Part shown: piece by piece, positions 54,764 through 63,551 of the stretch | Layout: every line of letters begins with the position of its first letter | Numbering within the stretch: position 1 is the stretch's first letter | Source: Dyella sp. RRB7 | Lineage (GTDB): Bacteria; Pseudomonadota; Gammaproteobacteria; Xanthomonadales; Rhodanobacteraceae | Length of the DNA stretch: 64,000 nt | Assembly: GCF_022761115.1 (NCBI RefSeq) | Contig: NZ_JAKWJS010000001.1 | Coordinates: 248,001 to 312,000, forward strand | Direction of reading: 5' to 3' | Notes under the pieces: generated by a model | Told to the model about the DNA's origin: nothing | The model's input: the letters and a program-made list of their open reading frames with translations, nothing else | Databases searched by the model: none | Translations under genes and position numbers: made by a program

Positions 54764-55060
54764 TCAATCGCTGGCGGCGGCCAGGTAGGTATGCAGGGCG
54801 CGCCGGGTATGTTGCTGTTCGCCCAACTGGGTGCCCACCTGATCGTGCGCATGGCCGGCCAAGGCGCGTACTTCTTCATTGTGATCGAGCAGCAGCTGCA
54901 GGGTCTCGCGCAGCTCCGGATCGTTGACGGGCAACGCGTACAGCAGTTCATCGCGCAAGGCCATGTCCTGGGCCGCGTGCTCCCAGGCACCGTCACGGGC
55001 ACGTCCGAGCATGCGGGCGCTGACTTCCACCAGGTCGGACACCGCGTCCATCCTGCTCAC
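54764..55060 (-). CDS. fliT: FliT-like flagellar export chaperone
   Basis: 98 residues, all-helical and acidic (SDLVEVSARMLGRARDGAWEHAAQDMALRDELLYALPV; LQLLLDHNEEVRALAGHAHDQV), placed directly after fliS with a GTGA overlap as fliT is in many genomes. Likely binds FliD. The family is weakly conserved, so the name rests largely on position. GTG start; ATG at 55051 also possible. Confidence 0.75.
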   Translation of the reverse strand: MSRMDAVSDLVEVSARMLGRARDGAWEHAAQDMALRDELLYALPVNDPELRETLQLLLDHNEEVRALAGHAHDQVGTQLGEQQHTRRALHTYLAAASD

Positions 55061-55479
55061 GCCGCCACGCCGCGCTGGGAATCGAGGAAGGCCGGGCGGA
55101 TTTTCTGCCAGGCATCGCGAATCGGGGTCAGCAGCCCCAGAACCTCGTCGAATGCGCGCTCATCGTCGTTGAGCTGCGCACTCAGCATGCGGCGGCCGAC
55201 ATAGTCATAGAGGGCATCAAGCCGCCCGGCGAGCTGGCCACCGACCTCGTGATTGAGGCTGCCGCGCAGTTCGATCAGGATGGCCTGCGCGCGGGCGAAG
55301 TGGGCGCCCTTGGCCGGCACGTCGCCACGGCGCAAGGCGCCGCGCGCCTGGTTGATGCGGTCGATCAACCCGTCGTAGAGCAGGCCGGTGAGCTGGTGCC
55401 GGTCGGCGCCCTCCACCTTGCCGCGCACGCTGGTGTCCTGGTACATCGCGCTGGCATTGCGCATATAGCCGTAACTCAT
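55057..55479 (-). CDS. fliS: Flagellin export chaperone FliS
   Basis: 140 residues: YMRNASAMYQDTSVRGKVEGADRHQLTGLLYDGLIDRINQARGAL, then LIELRGSLNHEVGGQLAGRLDALYDYVGRRML. Canonical FliS that binds the flagellin C terminus to prevent early polymerisation. 16 bp after fliD. Confidence 0.95.
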   Translation of the reverse strand: MSYGYMRNASAMYQDTSVRGKVEGADRHQLTGLLYDGLIDRINQARGALRRGDVPAKGAHFARAQAILIELRGSLNHEVGGQLAGRLDALYDYVGRRMLSAQLNDDERAFDEVLGLLTPIRDAWQKIRPAFLDSQRGVAA

Positions 55480-55495
55480 CGTCGCTTGTCCTCAC

Positions 55496-57013
55496 TCAGC
55501 TCTTGGAACTGCTGCTCGAATTGTTCAACTGGGCCAGCGCCGTGGTCAGGTAGCTGCTGGTGCTGTTCAGCGATGACATCATCGTGTCCAGATTGGTGTA
55601 CTGGGCTTGCAGCTGCTGCTGGTAGACCGCCATGCGCGCGGTCAGCGCGGTCTGCTCGGTCTGCAGCTGGGTCAGCTGGCTGTTGATGCTGGTGATCTGC
55701 GCCGGGATGATGCCGGAGCTGGACGTGGTGAACACGTTCAGCGCATTGTTCAACGTGGTGCCATAGCCGGTCGTGCCGCTGAACAGGTTCTGCACCGCGC
55801 TGGGGTTGCTGCTCAACGTGCTGTTGAGGGTGGCGCTGTCGATGCTGAGCGTGCCGTCGGCCTGGCGGGTGATGCCGAGGTTCGCCAGGCTGCCGATGCT
55901 ATTGCCCTTGACCGAGGCACTGAGCACCTGGTTGATCTGGTTCTGTACCTGCGTCATGGTCGAGTTGCCCAGCAGCAAGCCCACCGTGCTGGAACTGGCG
56001 TCATAACTGGTCAGGGAGCTCGCCGTCGACACGTAGCTGTTGTAGGCGGTGACGAAGGACTGGATCGCGGTGGAGGCGGCCGAAGTGTTCTGCGCCACCG
56101 TCAGCTGGTTGGTGCCGGTCGAGGTGAGATTGAGCGTGACGCCGTCGAGCACACCGGACACCGAGTTCGAGGCGCTGGTGGCCGCGATGCCGTTGATGGT
56201 CAGCTTGGCGTCCTGCGCCTCGCTGCTGCCGGCGGTATTGAGCTGGGTGGCCAGCGACTGCAGACCGCTGCTGCTGGTAGCGTTGGCGCTTACCGTGAAG
56301 GCGTTGGCCACGCCCGTCTTCTGCGACGTCAGGATCAGCTGCTGGCCGTTGACGCCATTGACGATGGTGGCATTCACGCCCGGATTGGACGATGAGCTGT
56401 TGATCGCCGCGGCGATGTCCGACAAGGTGTTGGTGGCCGACACCGCGACGTTCATCGAGTTGGAACCGATCGCGATGGTAAGGGTGCCCGCGCCGACGGC
56501 GGTGCCAGTGGCCACGGCGCTGCTGGTACGCGACTGTGCGGTGGCCAGCTGGCTCACCGCCACCGTGTACGTACCCGGCTGGGCACTGCTCATGGTGGTG
56601 GCGCTGCCGATGCTGCTGCCGCCGCTGGTGGAAGCGAGCGAGGCGGTGTAGCTCTGATAGGTGCTGGCTGTGGTCAGCGCCGTCAGCGAACTCTGCAGCG
56701 AGGTCAGCGCCGAATTCAGCTGGGTCAGGCCGCTCAGCTGGTTGTTCAGCGCCGTGGTCTGGTTGGTGATCGACTGCTGCGGCGCCGCCTGGCGCGCCGC
56801 CACCAGGGCGCTGACGATGGAGCTGACATCGAGCCCCGAGCCGATGCCGGCCGAGCTGAGAATCGACTGGCCGGTCGATGAGGTGGAGGACCCGCTGCTC
56901 GGCGTGGTCGTGGTCGTCGTCGTGGTGGTACCGGACGAGCCGGAGCTGCTGCCGGTCAGGGCACCGAGCAGGGAACTTAGACTGCTGGAAGTGGCGCTGC
57001 TGGTAGTCGTCAT
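55496..57013 (-). CDS. fliD: Flagellar filament cap protein FliD
   Basis: 505 residues. After a Ser/Thr/Gly-rich N terminus of ~50 residues containing nine threonines in a row comes FliD_N (GIGSGLDVSSIVSALVAARQAAPQQSITNQTTALNNQLSGLTQLNSAL), a variable middle, and FliD_C (IQSFVTAYNSYVSTASSLTSYD; VGLLLGNSTMTQVQNQINQVL; coiled-coil AQITSINSQLTQLQTEQTALTARMAVYQQQLQAQYTNLDTMM). Start set at MTTTSSAT. The low-complexity extension before the conserved domain is unusual. Confidence 0.95.
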   Translation of the reverse strand: MTTTSSATSSSLSSLLGALTGSSSGSSGTTTTTTTTTPSSGSSTSSTGQSILSSAGIGSGLDVSSIVSALVAARQAAPQQSITNQTTALNNQLSGLTQLNSALTSLQSSLTALTTASTYQSYTASLASTSGGSSIGSATTMSSAQPGTYTVAVSQLATAQSRTSSAVATGTAVGAGTLTIAIGSNSMNVAVSATNTLSDIAAAINSSSSNPGVNATIVNGVNGQQLILTSQKTGVANAFTVSANATSSSGLQSLATQLNTAGSSEAQDAKLTINGIAATSASNSVSGVLDGVTLNLTSTGTNQLTVAQNTSAASTAIQSFVTAYNSYVSTASSLTSYDASSSTVGLLLGNSTMTQVQNQINQVLSASVKGNSIGSLANLGITRQADGTLSIDSATLNSTLSSNPSAVQNLFSGTTGYGTTLNNALNVFTTSSSGIIPAQITSINSQLTQLQTEQTALTARMAVYQQQLQAQYTNLDTMMSSLNSTSSYLTTALAQLNNSSSSSKS

Positions 57014-57043
57014 CGACAAAATCTCTCTCAGTGGACTTGAAAC

Positions 57044-57185
57044 AGCCCCACTCAAGGGGCTTCCAAGCCGCCGGCAAAACCCTCGTCAGGCAAGGACTTT
57101 GCCGGCGGCTCCTGAACCAGCCACCGGGTCGCTTGGCGACCCGGCGACTCGATCCGCCGGCTGGGCCGTGTTCTCCACGGCCCAG
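57044..57185 (-). repeat. Four consecutive perfect hairpins in the fliC-fliD gap
   Basis: 57161-57185 (10-bp stem, CTGGGCCGTG / CACGGCCCAG), 57124-57144 (9-bp stem, CCGGGTCGC / GCGACCCGG, three-base loop), 57067-57109 (12-bp stem, GCCGCCGGCAAA / TTTGCCGGCGGC, 19-base loop) and 57044-57061 (6-bp stem, AGCCCC / GGGGCT). None is followed by a T-run. Together they fill most of the 182-bp gap. Confidence 0.85.
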
Positions 57186-57195
57186 TTCGGAGGAG

Positions 57196-58617
57196 TTACT
57201 GCAACAGCTTGAGCACCTGCTGCGGGTTGGAGTTGGCCTGGGCCAGCACCGAGATACCCGCCTGCTGGAGCACCTGCGCCTGGCTCAGTGACGCCGTCTC
57301 CGACGCGAAGTCCGCGTCCTGGATGGTCGACTGCGAGGACTGCAGGTTGGTGGTCTGCGCCTGCACCGTGGAGATGGTGGACTGGAAGCGGTTCTGCACC
57401 GCGCCCAGCTGCGCCGAGAAGTTGCTCACCGTGGTCAACGCGACGTCGATGCGCGAGATCAGGTCGTTGGCCGAGTCCACCGTCAACACGTTGCCGTTGG
57501 CCAGCGAACCACCGGTGCTGGCGTTAGCCGAACCCGCCGTAAAGTTGACCCCGGTGTTGCCGTCAGTGGCGCCGGAGGTGATCACTCCGCTGGTGGAGTC
57601 CGAGATGGTCAGCGCATTGCTGGAGTAGAAATTCACGCCGTTGCCAGCCGCATTCACGGCGGCGGTGACGCCGCTGACGCCGGCTGCGTTGATGGTGTCG
57701 GACAGGTCCTGCAGGCTGGTGACGCCAGTCAGCTTGACCGCCTTGCCATTGATGGTGAGGGTTTCGGCCGAGAGGTCGCCCACGGCGGCCTGCGCGCCCG
57801 AGACCAGACCACCGCTACCGACGGTTCCCAGCGCGGTCGCATCGCCACCACCGAGCGTGGTGCCGCTGGCGAGCACTAGCTGGCCGGATGAATTCACGGT
57901 GGCCACGCCAGTCCCGGCTGCGTTGTTGATGGCAGCCGCCAGGCCGCTGACGCTGTGGTAGGTGCCGACGGCGACGTTCACCGCAGTGCCGCCAGTGCCG
58001 CCAGTCGTCACGGTGAGAGCACCGGTGCCCGAGCCGCTGCCGGTGCTCACGCTCAGGCCGGCAAACGCGCCGCTGATCGAGCCCGTATTCACTTCCGCCA
58101 CCTGGCCGATCTGGCTGGCCTTGACGTCGGTGTTGAGGCTGACGCTGATGGTCTGGCCCACGTTCGCGCCGATCTGGAAGCTCTTGGTGCCCAGCGAGCC
58201 GTCCAGGATGTTGGAGCCGTTGAACGTGGTCTGGTTGGCGATGCGGGTGATTTCCTGCAGGCGCTGCTGCACTTCCTGGTCGATCGAGGCGCGGTCAGCC
58301 GAGGTGTAGGTGCCGTTGGCCGACTGCACCGCCAGGTCACGGATGGCCTGCAGGTTGGAGGTCACCTGATCCAGCGCCGAACCGGCGGTCTGGGCCAGGT
58401 TGATCGCGTCCGAAGCGTTGGCGCTGGCCTGGGTCAGGCCACCGATCTGGGTGGTGTACTGCTGCGAGATGGCAAAGCCGGCGGCGTTGTCGGCCGCGCT
58501 GTTGATCTTCAGACCCGACGACAGACGCTCCGTGGCCTGGGCCAGCGCGCTCTGCGACTTGCTCAGGTTGTTCTGCGTCTGCAGCGACGAAATATTGGTA
58601 TTGATAACGAGAGACAT
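57196..58617 (-). CDS. fliC: Flagellin FliC
   Basis: 473 residues. Conserved D0/D1 N terminus SLVINTNISSLQTQNNLSKSQSALAQATERLSSGLKINSAADNAAGFAIS and C terminus with QNRFQSTISTVQAQTTNLQSSQSTIQDADFASETASLSQAQVLQQAGISVLAQANSNPQQVLKLLQ. The middle D2/D3 region is Gly/Ser/Thr/Ala rich with no cysteine, a suitable O-glycosylation target. A sigma28 and a sigma54 promoter lie upstream. The C-terminal ~120 codons are nearly identical to those of the second flagellin at the right edge. Confidence 0.97.
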   Translation of the reverse strand: MSLVINTNISSLQTQNNLSKSQSALAQATERLSSGLKINSAADNAAGFAISQQYTTQIGGLTQASANASDAINLAQTAGSALDQVTSNLQAIRDLAVQSANGTYTSADRASIDQEVQQRLQEITRIANQTTFNGSNILDGSLGTKSFQIGANVGQTISVSLNTDVKASQIGQVAEVNTGSISGAFAGLSVSTGSGSGTGALTVTTGGTGGTAVNVAVGTYHSVSGLAAAINNAAGTGVATVNSSGQLVLASGTTLGGGDATALGTVGSGGLVSGAQAAVGDLSAETLTINGKAVKLTGVTSLQDLSDTINAAGVSGVTAAVNAAGNGVNFYSSNALTISDSTSGVITSGATDGNTGVNFTAGSANASTGGSLANGNVLTVDSANDLISRIDVALTTVSNFSAQLGAVQNRFQSTISTVQAQTTNLQSSQSTIQDADFASETASLSQAQVLQQAGISVLAQANSNPQQVLKLLQ

Positions 58618-58709
58618 GGACTACTCCTACGGGACCGTTGCCGGTTAGTTGGCTTTGTCGTACCAGCGGGAAGATTCCTCACTAGGGAATGCCGTCCGCC
58701 TCGGGGAAC

Positions 58710-58736
58710 ATTTCGGCCTTGCGTGGGATTACTTGA
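58710..58736 (-). promoter_or_regulatory. Sigma28 promoter of fliC
   Basis: Minus strand TCAAG (TCAAGTAA), 14 bases, GCCGAAAT. Predicted start near 58703, ~86 bases before fliC. Confidence 0.8.
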
Positions 58737-58744
58737 GTGGTCTA

Positions 58745-58760
58745 AGCAACACGCGGGCCA
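58745..58760 (-). promoter_or_regulatory. Sigma54 promoter upstream of fliC
   Basis: Minus strand TGGCCCGCGTGTTGCT with GG-N10-GC spacing; one departure from TGGCACG. Predicted start near 58734, inside the -35 element of the fliC sigma28 promoter. Confidence 0.8.
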
Positions 58761-58885
58761 AAGTGCGCTACGGCGCACCCTTTCCCCGGCGGCCATGATC
58801 AGGCGGCCGGGCCATGACCGGACGATCGGCCACGAGTCCTTGATGCATAAGGCTTTGCACTGATGCCTGTAACGCGCCCACGCCT

Positions 58886-58901
58886 TGGCACTCCGCTTGC
58901 A
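58886..58901 (+). promoter_or_regulatory. Sigma54 promoter of the glycosyltransferase gene
   Basis: Plus strand TGGCACTCCGCTTGCA, matching TGGCAC-N5-TTGCA exactly with GG-N10-GC spacing. Predicted start near 58912, giving a ~200-base leader to the ATG at 59113. Divergent from the fliC promoters. Confidence 0.88.
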
Positions 58902-59112
58902 ATCAATCCATGAGCTGCGACGGCACGCGTTGGAAATCCGACGCGATGCCGTTGCGCCATGCCACTTTCTTCGTGCGGCGGCATCGGGAAATCGCCTGGA
59001 GTCCAGCGTATGGGCGCCGGCCGGGCCCCGGTCGCCGCGGAAGACGGATGGCACCACCGCGCCGACACGGCGCCAAATTTTCGACACGGCGCCGCGAGGC
59101 CCTGGACCACGC

Positions 59113-62100
59113 ATGAGCATTCCTACCGCGACCATCGACCATCCAGAAACCGAGGCAGCGGCCGTGCTGCCGCGGATGAGCGAATTCATCCGCAACGATG
59201 CCGGCGTCTGGCAGTCCCCGCATGCCAAGCCCTTCAACTACTCCGACGGCGATGCGACGGAGGAACGCATGTATCGCATCGTCGCCGGCGCCAGCAATAC
59301 GGACGTCTATTCGTCGGAGCTGGTCAGCCAGATCAACGACTGGCCCAGCGAGTACCACTTCTCGCCCCGCCGCGCCAACGTGATCCGGCTGCTCGACCTG
59401 GACGCATCGCACCGCGTGCTCGAACTGGGATGCGGCTGCGGCGCGATCACCAAGGCGCTGGCGGAAACCGGTTGCCGGGTGGATGCCATCGAAGGCTCGC
59501 CGCGTCGCGCCCGCGTGGCCGCATCGCGCGTGCGCAACCATCCCAACGCCGCCGTCTACCACTCCAACTTCCAGGACGTGGCGCTGGAGCCGGTATACGA
59601 CCTGGTCACCCTGATCGGCGTACTCGAATATTCACCGGTCTATCTGGATGCGCCCGACCCCTTCGTCGCCTGCCTGCAGATTGCCCTGAGTGCGCTCAAG
59701 CCCGGCGGCACGCTGCTGGTGGCGATCGAGAACAGGATGGGCCTGAAGTACTTCGCCGGCATCTCCGAAGACCATTTCAACCGCCCCTATTACGGCATCG
59801 AAGGCCGTTACGGCAAACAGCAGACCACCACCTACGGTCGCCAGGGGCTGGAACGCAAGTTGCGCGCGGCCGGGTTCGGCAACGTCTCGTTCTATTTCCC
59901 GTTCCCCGACTACAAACTGCCGGAAGCGCTGGTGTCCGAGCAGGCCCTGGACGAGGACGGCTTTCGCCCCGACGACTTGCTGCAGGGGCTGGACCATCGC
60001 GACTACAACCATACCGGCCGGGCCCAGTTCAACCTCGATATGACGTTGCAAAGCCTGCACGAAGAGGGCTTGCTGGGCGACATGGCCAACTCGTTCCTGG
60101 TGCTGGCCACGCGTCATGACCCTTCCCCCCTGACCCGTCCCGAACTGCTGGCCCAGAAGTACAGCGATGCGCGCCGTCCCGGTCTCAATTGCGTGACTGA
60201 CTTCATCAAGGACCGCGATGGGATCGCGGTGATCAAGCAGCCCATCAATCGTGAGGTACTGGCACTCCGGGGCATCGAACATGTGTTTACCCAGGAGCGT
60301 TACCAGACCGGTCGCAGCCTGTCGACGCTGATGCGTCGCGCCGCGGTGACCGGGCGCACGGCGGAATTGGTGGAACTGCTCAACCTCTGGTCCGACATGC
60401 TGCGGGCCGGCGCTGACGAACAAGGCATGCTGCCGGGCGAGTGGATGGATGTGATCCCATCCAACCTCATCCTGCAGAAGGATGGCCAATGCGCCCACAT
60501 CGATCGCGAATGGCGCCTGCCCGGCCTCATTCCCGTCAGCACGCCGCTCTACCGCGGCCTGATGATGCTGACCTGGGACCCGGCCTTGGCCACGGTGTTG
60601 CCCGAGGGCGATCCGGCCGCCAAGGTCCAGTGGCTATGTCGCGAGGCTGGCTGGGAGTACGACGCGGATGCCTACCAGACCGCGCTGGATATTGACGGCC
60701 TGCTGTGGCGCGAGGTGTACGACAACGGTCGCTGGTGGCGCGTGGACAGCTATCGTTTCCGGCCCCAGGTCGGGGCCTTGTCCCGTCCGCTCGACTACGC
60801 CGAAATCCTCGCCCGGTGCAGCCCCACGGCAAACCAGTTGCTGGAGGTAGCCCAGGCCACCCGGCCGATCACGCAGCTTCGCATTGGCTACGTCGTCCTG
60901 GCCGTCGACGGCAACGAGACGGCCCTGGCGCGCACGCTGCAGAGCATCGCCGGGATATCCCCTGCAGCCCATGCCATCCACGTGCTCGGCAACGTGCCGT
61001 TGCCGCCGGCGTTCGAGCATGTCATCGCCATCGAGGCGGACGCGGCGACGGCCCTGCCACGGCTCAATGCCCTGCTGGAGCAGTCGGACGCGGACTGGAT
61101 CCAATTGGTCGCCGCGGGTGACCAGCTTTCGCCGCTGTTCGCCCACCTGCTGGAGGATCAGCTGGCCCATCACCCCGGGCTCAGCGCCGTTTACACCGAC
61201 GAAGACAGCTCGTCCAACGGCAGTCCGGCAGCGCCGATTTTCAAGCCCGACCTCAACCTGGATCTGCTGCGCAGCTACCCCTACACGGGCCACTCGCTGG
61301 CCATCCGGCGCGAGCACTGCGTGGCGCTGGGAGGTTTCAACGAGGATCCCGCAGGACTCGGCAACCACGACCTGATCTTCCGCCTGATCGAGCGCCACGG
61401 CCTGGAATCCATCGGACACATTGCCGAGCCCTTGCTCAACGCAGGCCTGCCGTTCGTGCAGTGGCTGGCCTCGCCCTCGGTGACCGAGCGCTCGGCGAGC
61501 GTGGTGTCGTCGCACCTGGACCGGCTGGGCATCGCGCACGACGTGCAGTCCGCCGGCGTACCTGGCATCAACCGTGTGCGCTACACGCACCACCAGCGTC
61601 CGCCGGTGTCGATCATCATCCCGACCCGCGACCACATGCCCCTGCTGAACGGTCTGCTCGACAGCCTGCTGGCCAAGACCAGCTACCGCAACTACGAGCT
61701 GCTCATCGTCGACAACGATAGCCGCGACCCTGCCACCTGCGCCTACCTCGATGGCATCGAACGGCTGAACAACCCGCAGTTGCGCGTGCTGCGCTGGCCC
61801 CATCCGTTCAACTACGCGGCGATCAACAACTTCGCCGCCGCGCAGGCGCGCGGCGAATATCTGCTGCTGCTCAACAACGATACCGCCGTGCTCCACGACG
61901 ACTGGCTGGAAGCACTGCTCAACCATGCGCAGCGACCGGAGGTCGGCATCGTCGGCGCCAAGCTGCACTACCCCGATGGCCGCATCCAGCATGCCGGCAT
62001 GGTGCTGGGCCTGCGCGGGGCGGCCAGCCACCCCTTCCTGGGCGACGCCATGGATGCTCCGGGCTACATGCATCGCCTGCTGGTGGACCAGAACTACACG

Positions 62101-63459
62101 GCCGTTACCGCGGCCTGCCTGATGATACGCAAATCGGTGTATGAGCAGGTCGGCGGTCTCGACGAGACCGAACTCAAGCTGTCGCACAGCGACGTCGACC
62201 TGTGCCTGAAAGTGCGCGCCGCCGGCTACCTCACGGTATGGACGCCCTATGCCCGCCTGATGCACGAGGATGGCGCCAGCCATCGCCAGCTGGATAAGAC
62301 ACAGCTCGCCGACCAGATGAAGCGCTTCGAAGACGACCAGCGTGTGATGTACCGCAAGTGGCTGCCCGTGCTGGCGCGCGACCCCGCCTATAACCGCAAC
62401 CTGAGCCTGGAGGGCAACGGCTACGGCTTGCAGCAGACCCGGCATCTTGCCTGGGAACCGTTCGAGCAAGCGCTGCTGCCGCGCTTTTTCTGCGTCGCGG
62501 CGGATGAATTCGGCTGCGGGCATTACCGCATCAGGCAGCCGTTCCAGGCGATGCAGCGTCAAGGCCTCGCCGAAGGTTCGCTCGCCCTGCTGCATCTCAA
62601 CCCGGTGGCGATGGAGCAGTTCGCACCCACATCGATCGTGCTGCAACGCCAGATCACCCAAAACCAGCTGAAGTTCATGCGCAACTATCGCGAGTTCAGT
62701 TCGGCCTTCAAGGTCTACGAACTCGACGACTACCTGCCCAAACTGCCATTGAAGAACCATCACAAGGGCGAGATGCCCAAGGACGTGCTGAAGTCGCTGC
62801 GCAAGGCGCTGACCCTGGTCGACCGCTTCGTCGTTTCCACCGCGCCGCTGGCCGAGCAGTTCGTCGGCATGCATGACGATATCCGGGTGGTCCACAACCG
62901 TTTGCCCGTCCATTGGTGGCGCGATCTCAGCGCCGTGCGCCGCCGCGGCCCCAAGCCACGCGTGGGCTGGGGTGGCGGATCGAGTCACCGTGGCGACCTG
63001 GAAGTGGTCGCGGACGTGGTGCGCGAACTGGCCGGCGAAGTCGACTGGGTGTTCTTCGGCCTATGCCCGCCGAAACTGCGCCCCTACATCAGCGAGTTCC
63101 ACGAGGGCGTGGCCATCTCACAGTATCCGGCCAAGCTGGCCTCGATGGACCTGGACCTGGCCATCGCGCCGCTGGAAGACCATGTCTTCAACAGCTGCAA
63201 GAGCAACCTGCGCCTGCTGGAATACGGCGCGTGCGGCTTTCCCGTGGTGTGCAGCGACATCGAATGCTATCGCGGCGACCTCCCGGTGACCCGCGTGCGC
63301 AACCGCTACAAGGACTGGGTCGATGCCATCCGCATGCACCTGGCCGACATGGATGCCTGTGCCCGCATGGGCGACGCACTGCGCGACGCGGTGCGGCGCG
63401 ACTGGATGCTGGAAGGCGAGCACCTGGTGAACTGGCGCAAGGCCTGGCTGCCGGACTGA
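59113..63459 (+). CDS. Multidomain methyltransferase–glycosyltransferase, predicted flagellin glycosylation enzyme
   Basis: 1448 residues. Residues ~60-260: SAM methyltransferase (RVLELGCGCGAITKALAETGCRVDAIE). ~270-580: a linker with EVLALRGIEHVFTQERYQTGRSL. ~590-830: a GT-A-like domain (YVVLAVDGNETALARTLQSIAG; YTDEDSS). ~830-1100: GT2 glycosyltransferase (VSIIIPTRDHMPLLNGLLDSLL, LLLNNDTAVLHDDW, ELKLSHSDVDLCLKVRAAGY). ~1130-1448: a GT-B-like C-terminal domain (FGCGHYRIRQPF; VGWGGGSSHRGDLE; LLEYGACGFPVVCSDIECYRGDLP). Sited between two flagellin genes with a sigma54 promoter, it probably builds a methylated glycan on flagellin. Start chosen at MSIPTATIDH; in-frame codons from 58885 precede the predicted transcript start. 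Confidence 0.88.
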   Translation: MSIPTATIDHPETEAAAVLPRMSEFIRNDAGVWQSPHAKPFNYSDGDATEERMYRIVAGASNTDVYSSELVSQINDWPSEYHFSPRRANVIRLLDLDASHRVLELGCGCGAITKALAETGCRVDAIEGSPRRARVAASRVRNHPNAAVYHSNFQDVALEPVYDLVTLIGVLEYSPVYLDAPDPFVACLQIALSALKPGGTLLVAIENRMGLKYFAGISEDHFNRPYYGIEGRYGKQQTTTYGRQGLERKLRAAGFGNVSFYFPFPDYKLPEALVSEQALDEDGFRPDDLLQGLDHRDYNHTGRAQFNLDMTLQSLHEEGLLGDMANSFLVLATRHDPSPLTRPELLAQKYSDARRPGLNCVTDFIKDRDGIAVIKQPINREVLALRGIEHVFTQERYQTGRSLSTLMRRAAVTGRTAELVELLNLWSDMLRAGADEQGMLPGEWMDVIPSNLILQKDGQCAHIDREWRLPGLIPVSTPLYRGLMMLTWDPALATVLPEGDPAAKVQWLCREAGWEYDADAYQTALDIDGLLWREVYDNGRWWRVDSYRFRPQVGALSRPLDYAEILARCSPTANQLLEVAQATRPITQLRIGYVVLAVDGNETALARTLQSIAGISPAAHAIHVLGNVPLPPAFEHVIAIEADAATALPRLNALLEQSDADWIQLVAAGDQLSPLFAHLLEDQLAHHPGLSAVYTDEDSSSNGSPAAPIFKPDLNLDLLRSYPYTGHSLAIRREHCVALGGFNEDPAGLGNHDLIFRLIERHGLESIGHIAEPLLNAGLPFVQWLASPSVTERSASVVSSHLDRLGIAHDVQSAGVPGINRVRYTHHQRPPVSIIIPTRDHMPLLNGLLDSLLAKTSYRNYELLIVDNDSRDPATCAYLDGIERLNNPQLRVLRWPHPFNYAAINNFAAAQARGEYLLLLNNDTAVLHDDWLEALLNHAQRPEVGIVGAKLHYPDGRIQHAGMVLGLRGAASHPFLGDAMDAPGYMHRLLVDQNYTAVTAACLMIRKSVYEQVGGLDETELKLSHSDVDLCLKVRAAGYLTVWTPYARLMHEDGASHRQLDKTQLADQMKRFEDDQRVMYRKWLPVLARDPAYNRNLSLEGNGYGLQQTRHLAWEPFEQALLPRFFCVAADEFGCGHYRIRQPFQAMQRQGLAEGSLALLHLNPVAMEQFAPTSIVLQRQITQNQLKFMRNYREFSSAFKVYELDDYLPKLPLKNHHKGEMPKDVLKSLRKALTLVDRFVVSTAPLAEQFVGMHDDIRVVHNRLPVHWWRDLSAVRRRGPKPRVGWGGGSSHRGDLEVVADVVRELAGEVDWVFFGLCPPKLRPYISEFHEGVAISQYPAKLASMDLDLAIAPLEDHVFNSCKSNLRLLEYGACGFPVVCSDIECYRGDLPVTRVRNRYKDWVDAIRMHLADMDACARMGDALRDAVRRDWMLEGEHLVNWRKAWLPD

Positions 63460-63479
63460 GTACACCACGCCTTCAACGA

Positions 63480-63506
63480 CAAACGCCGGCGCTAAGCCGG
63501 CGTTTG
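63480..63506. terminator. Hairpin between convergent glycosyltransferase and flagellin genes
   Basis: CAAACGCCGGC / GCCGGCGTTTG with loop GCTAA: an 11-bp near-perfect stem flanked by short A and T tracts on either side, 20 bp after the glycosyltransferase stop; probably a bidirectional terminator. Confidence 0.8.
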
Positions 63507-63551
63507 CTTCCATCGACCGGGCCACGACCTGCGCGGCCCGGAGATACGACG

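Noticed and set aside
57161-57185. Intrinsic terminator of fliC
   Set aside because: Strong stem but no T-run on the minus strand, so listed with the hairpin cluster rather than as a terminator.
60634-62988. A 784-codon open frame on the minus strand
   Set aside because: Antisense shadow of the glycosyltransferase gene, composition typical of a reverse-frame artefact.
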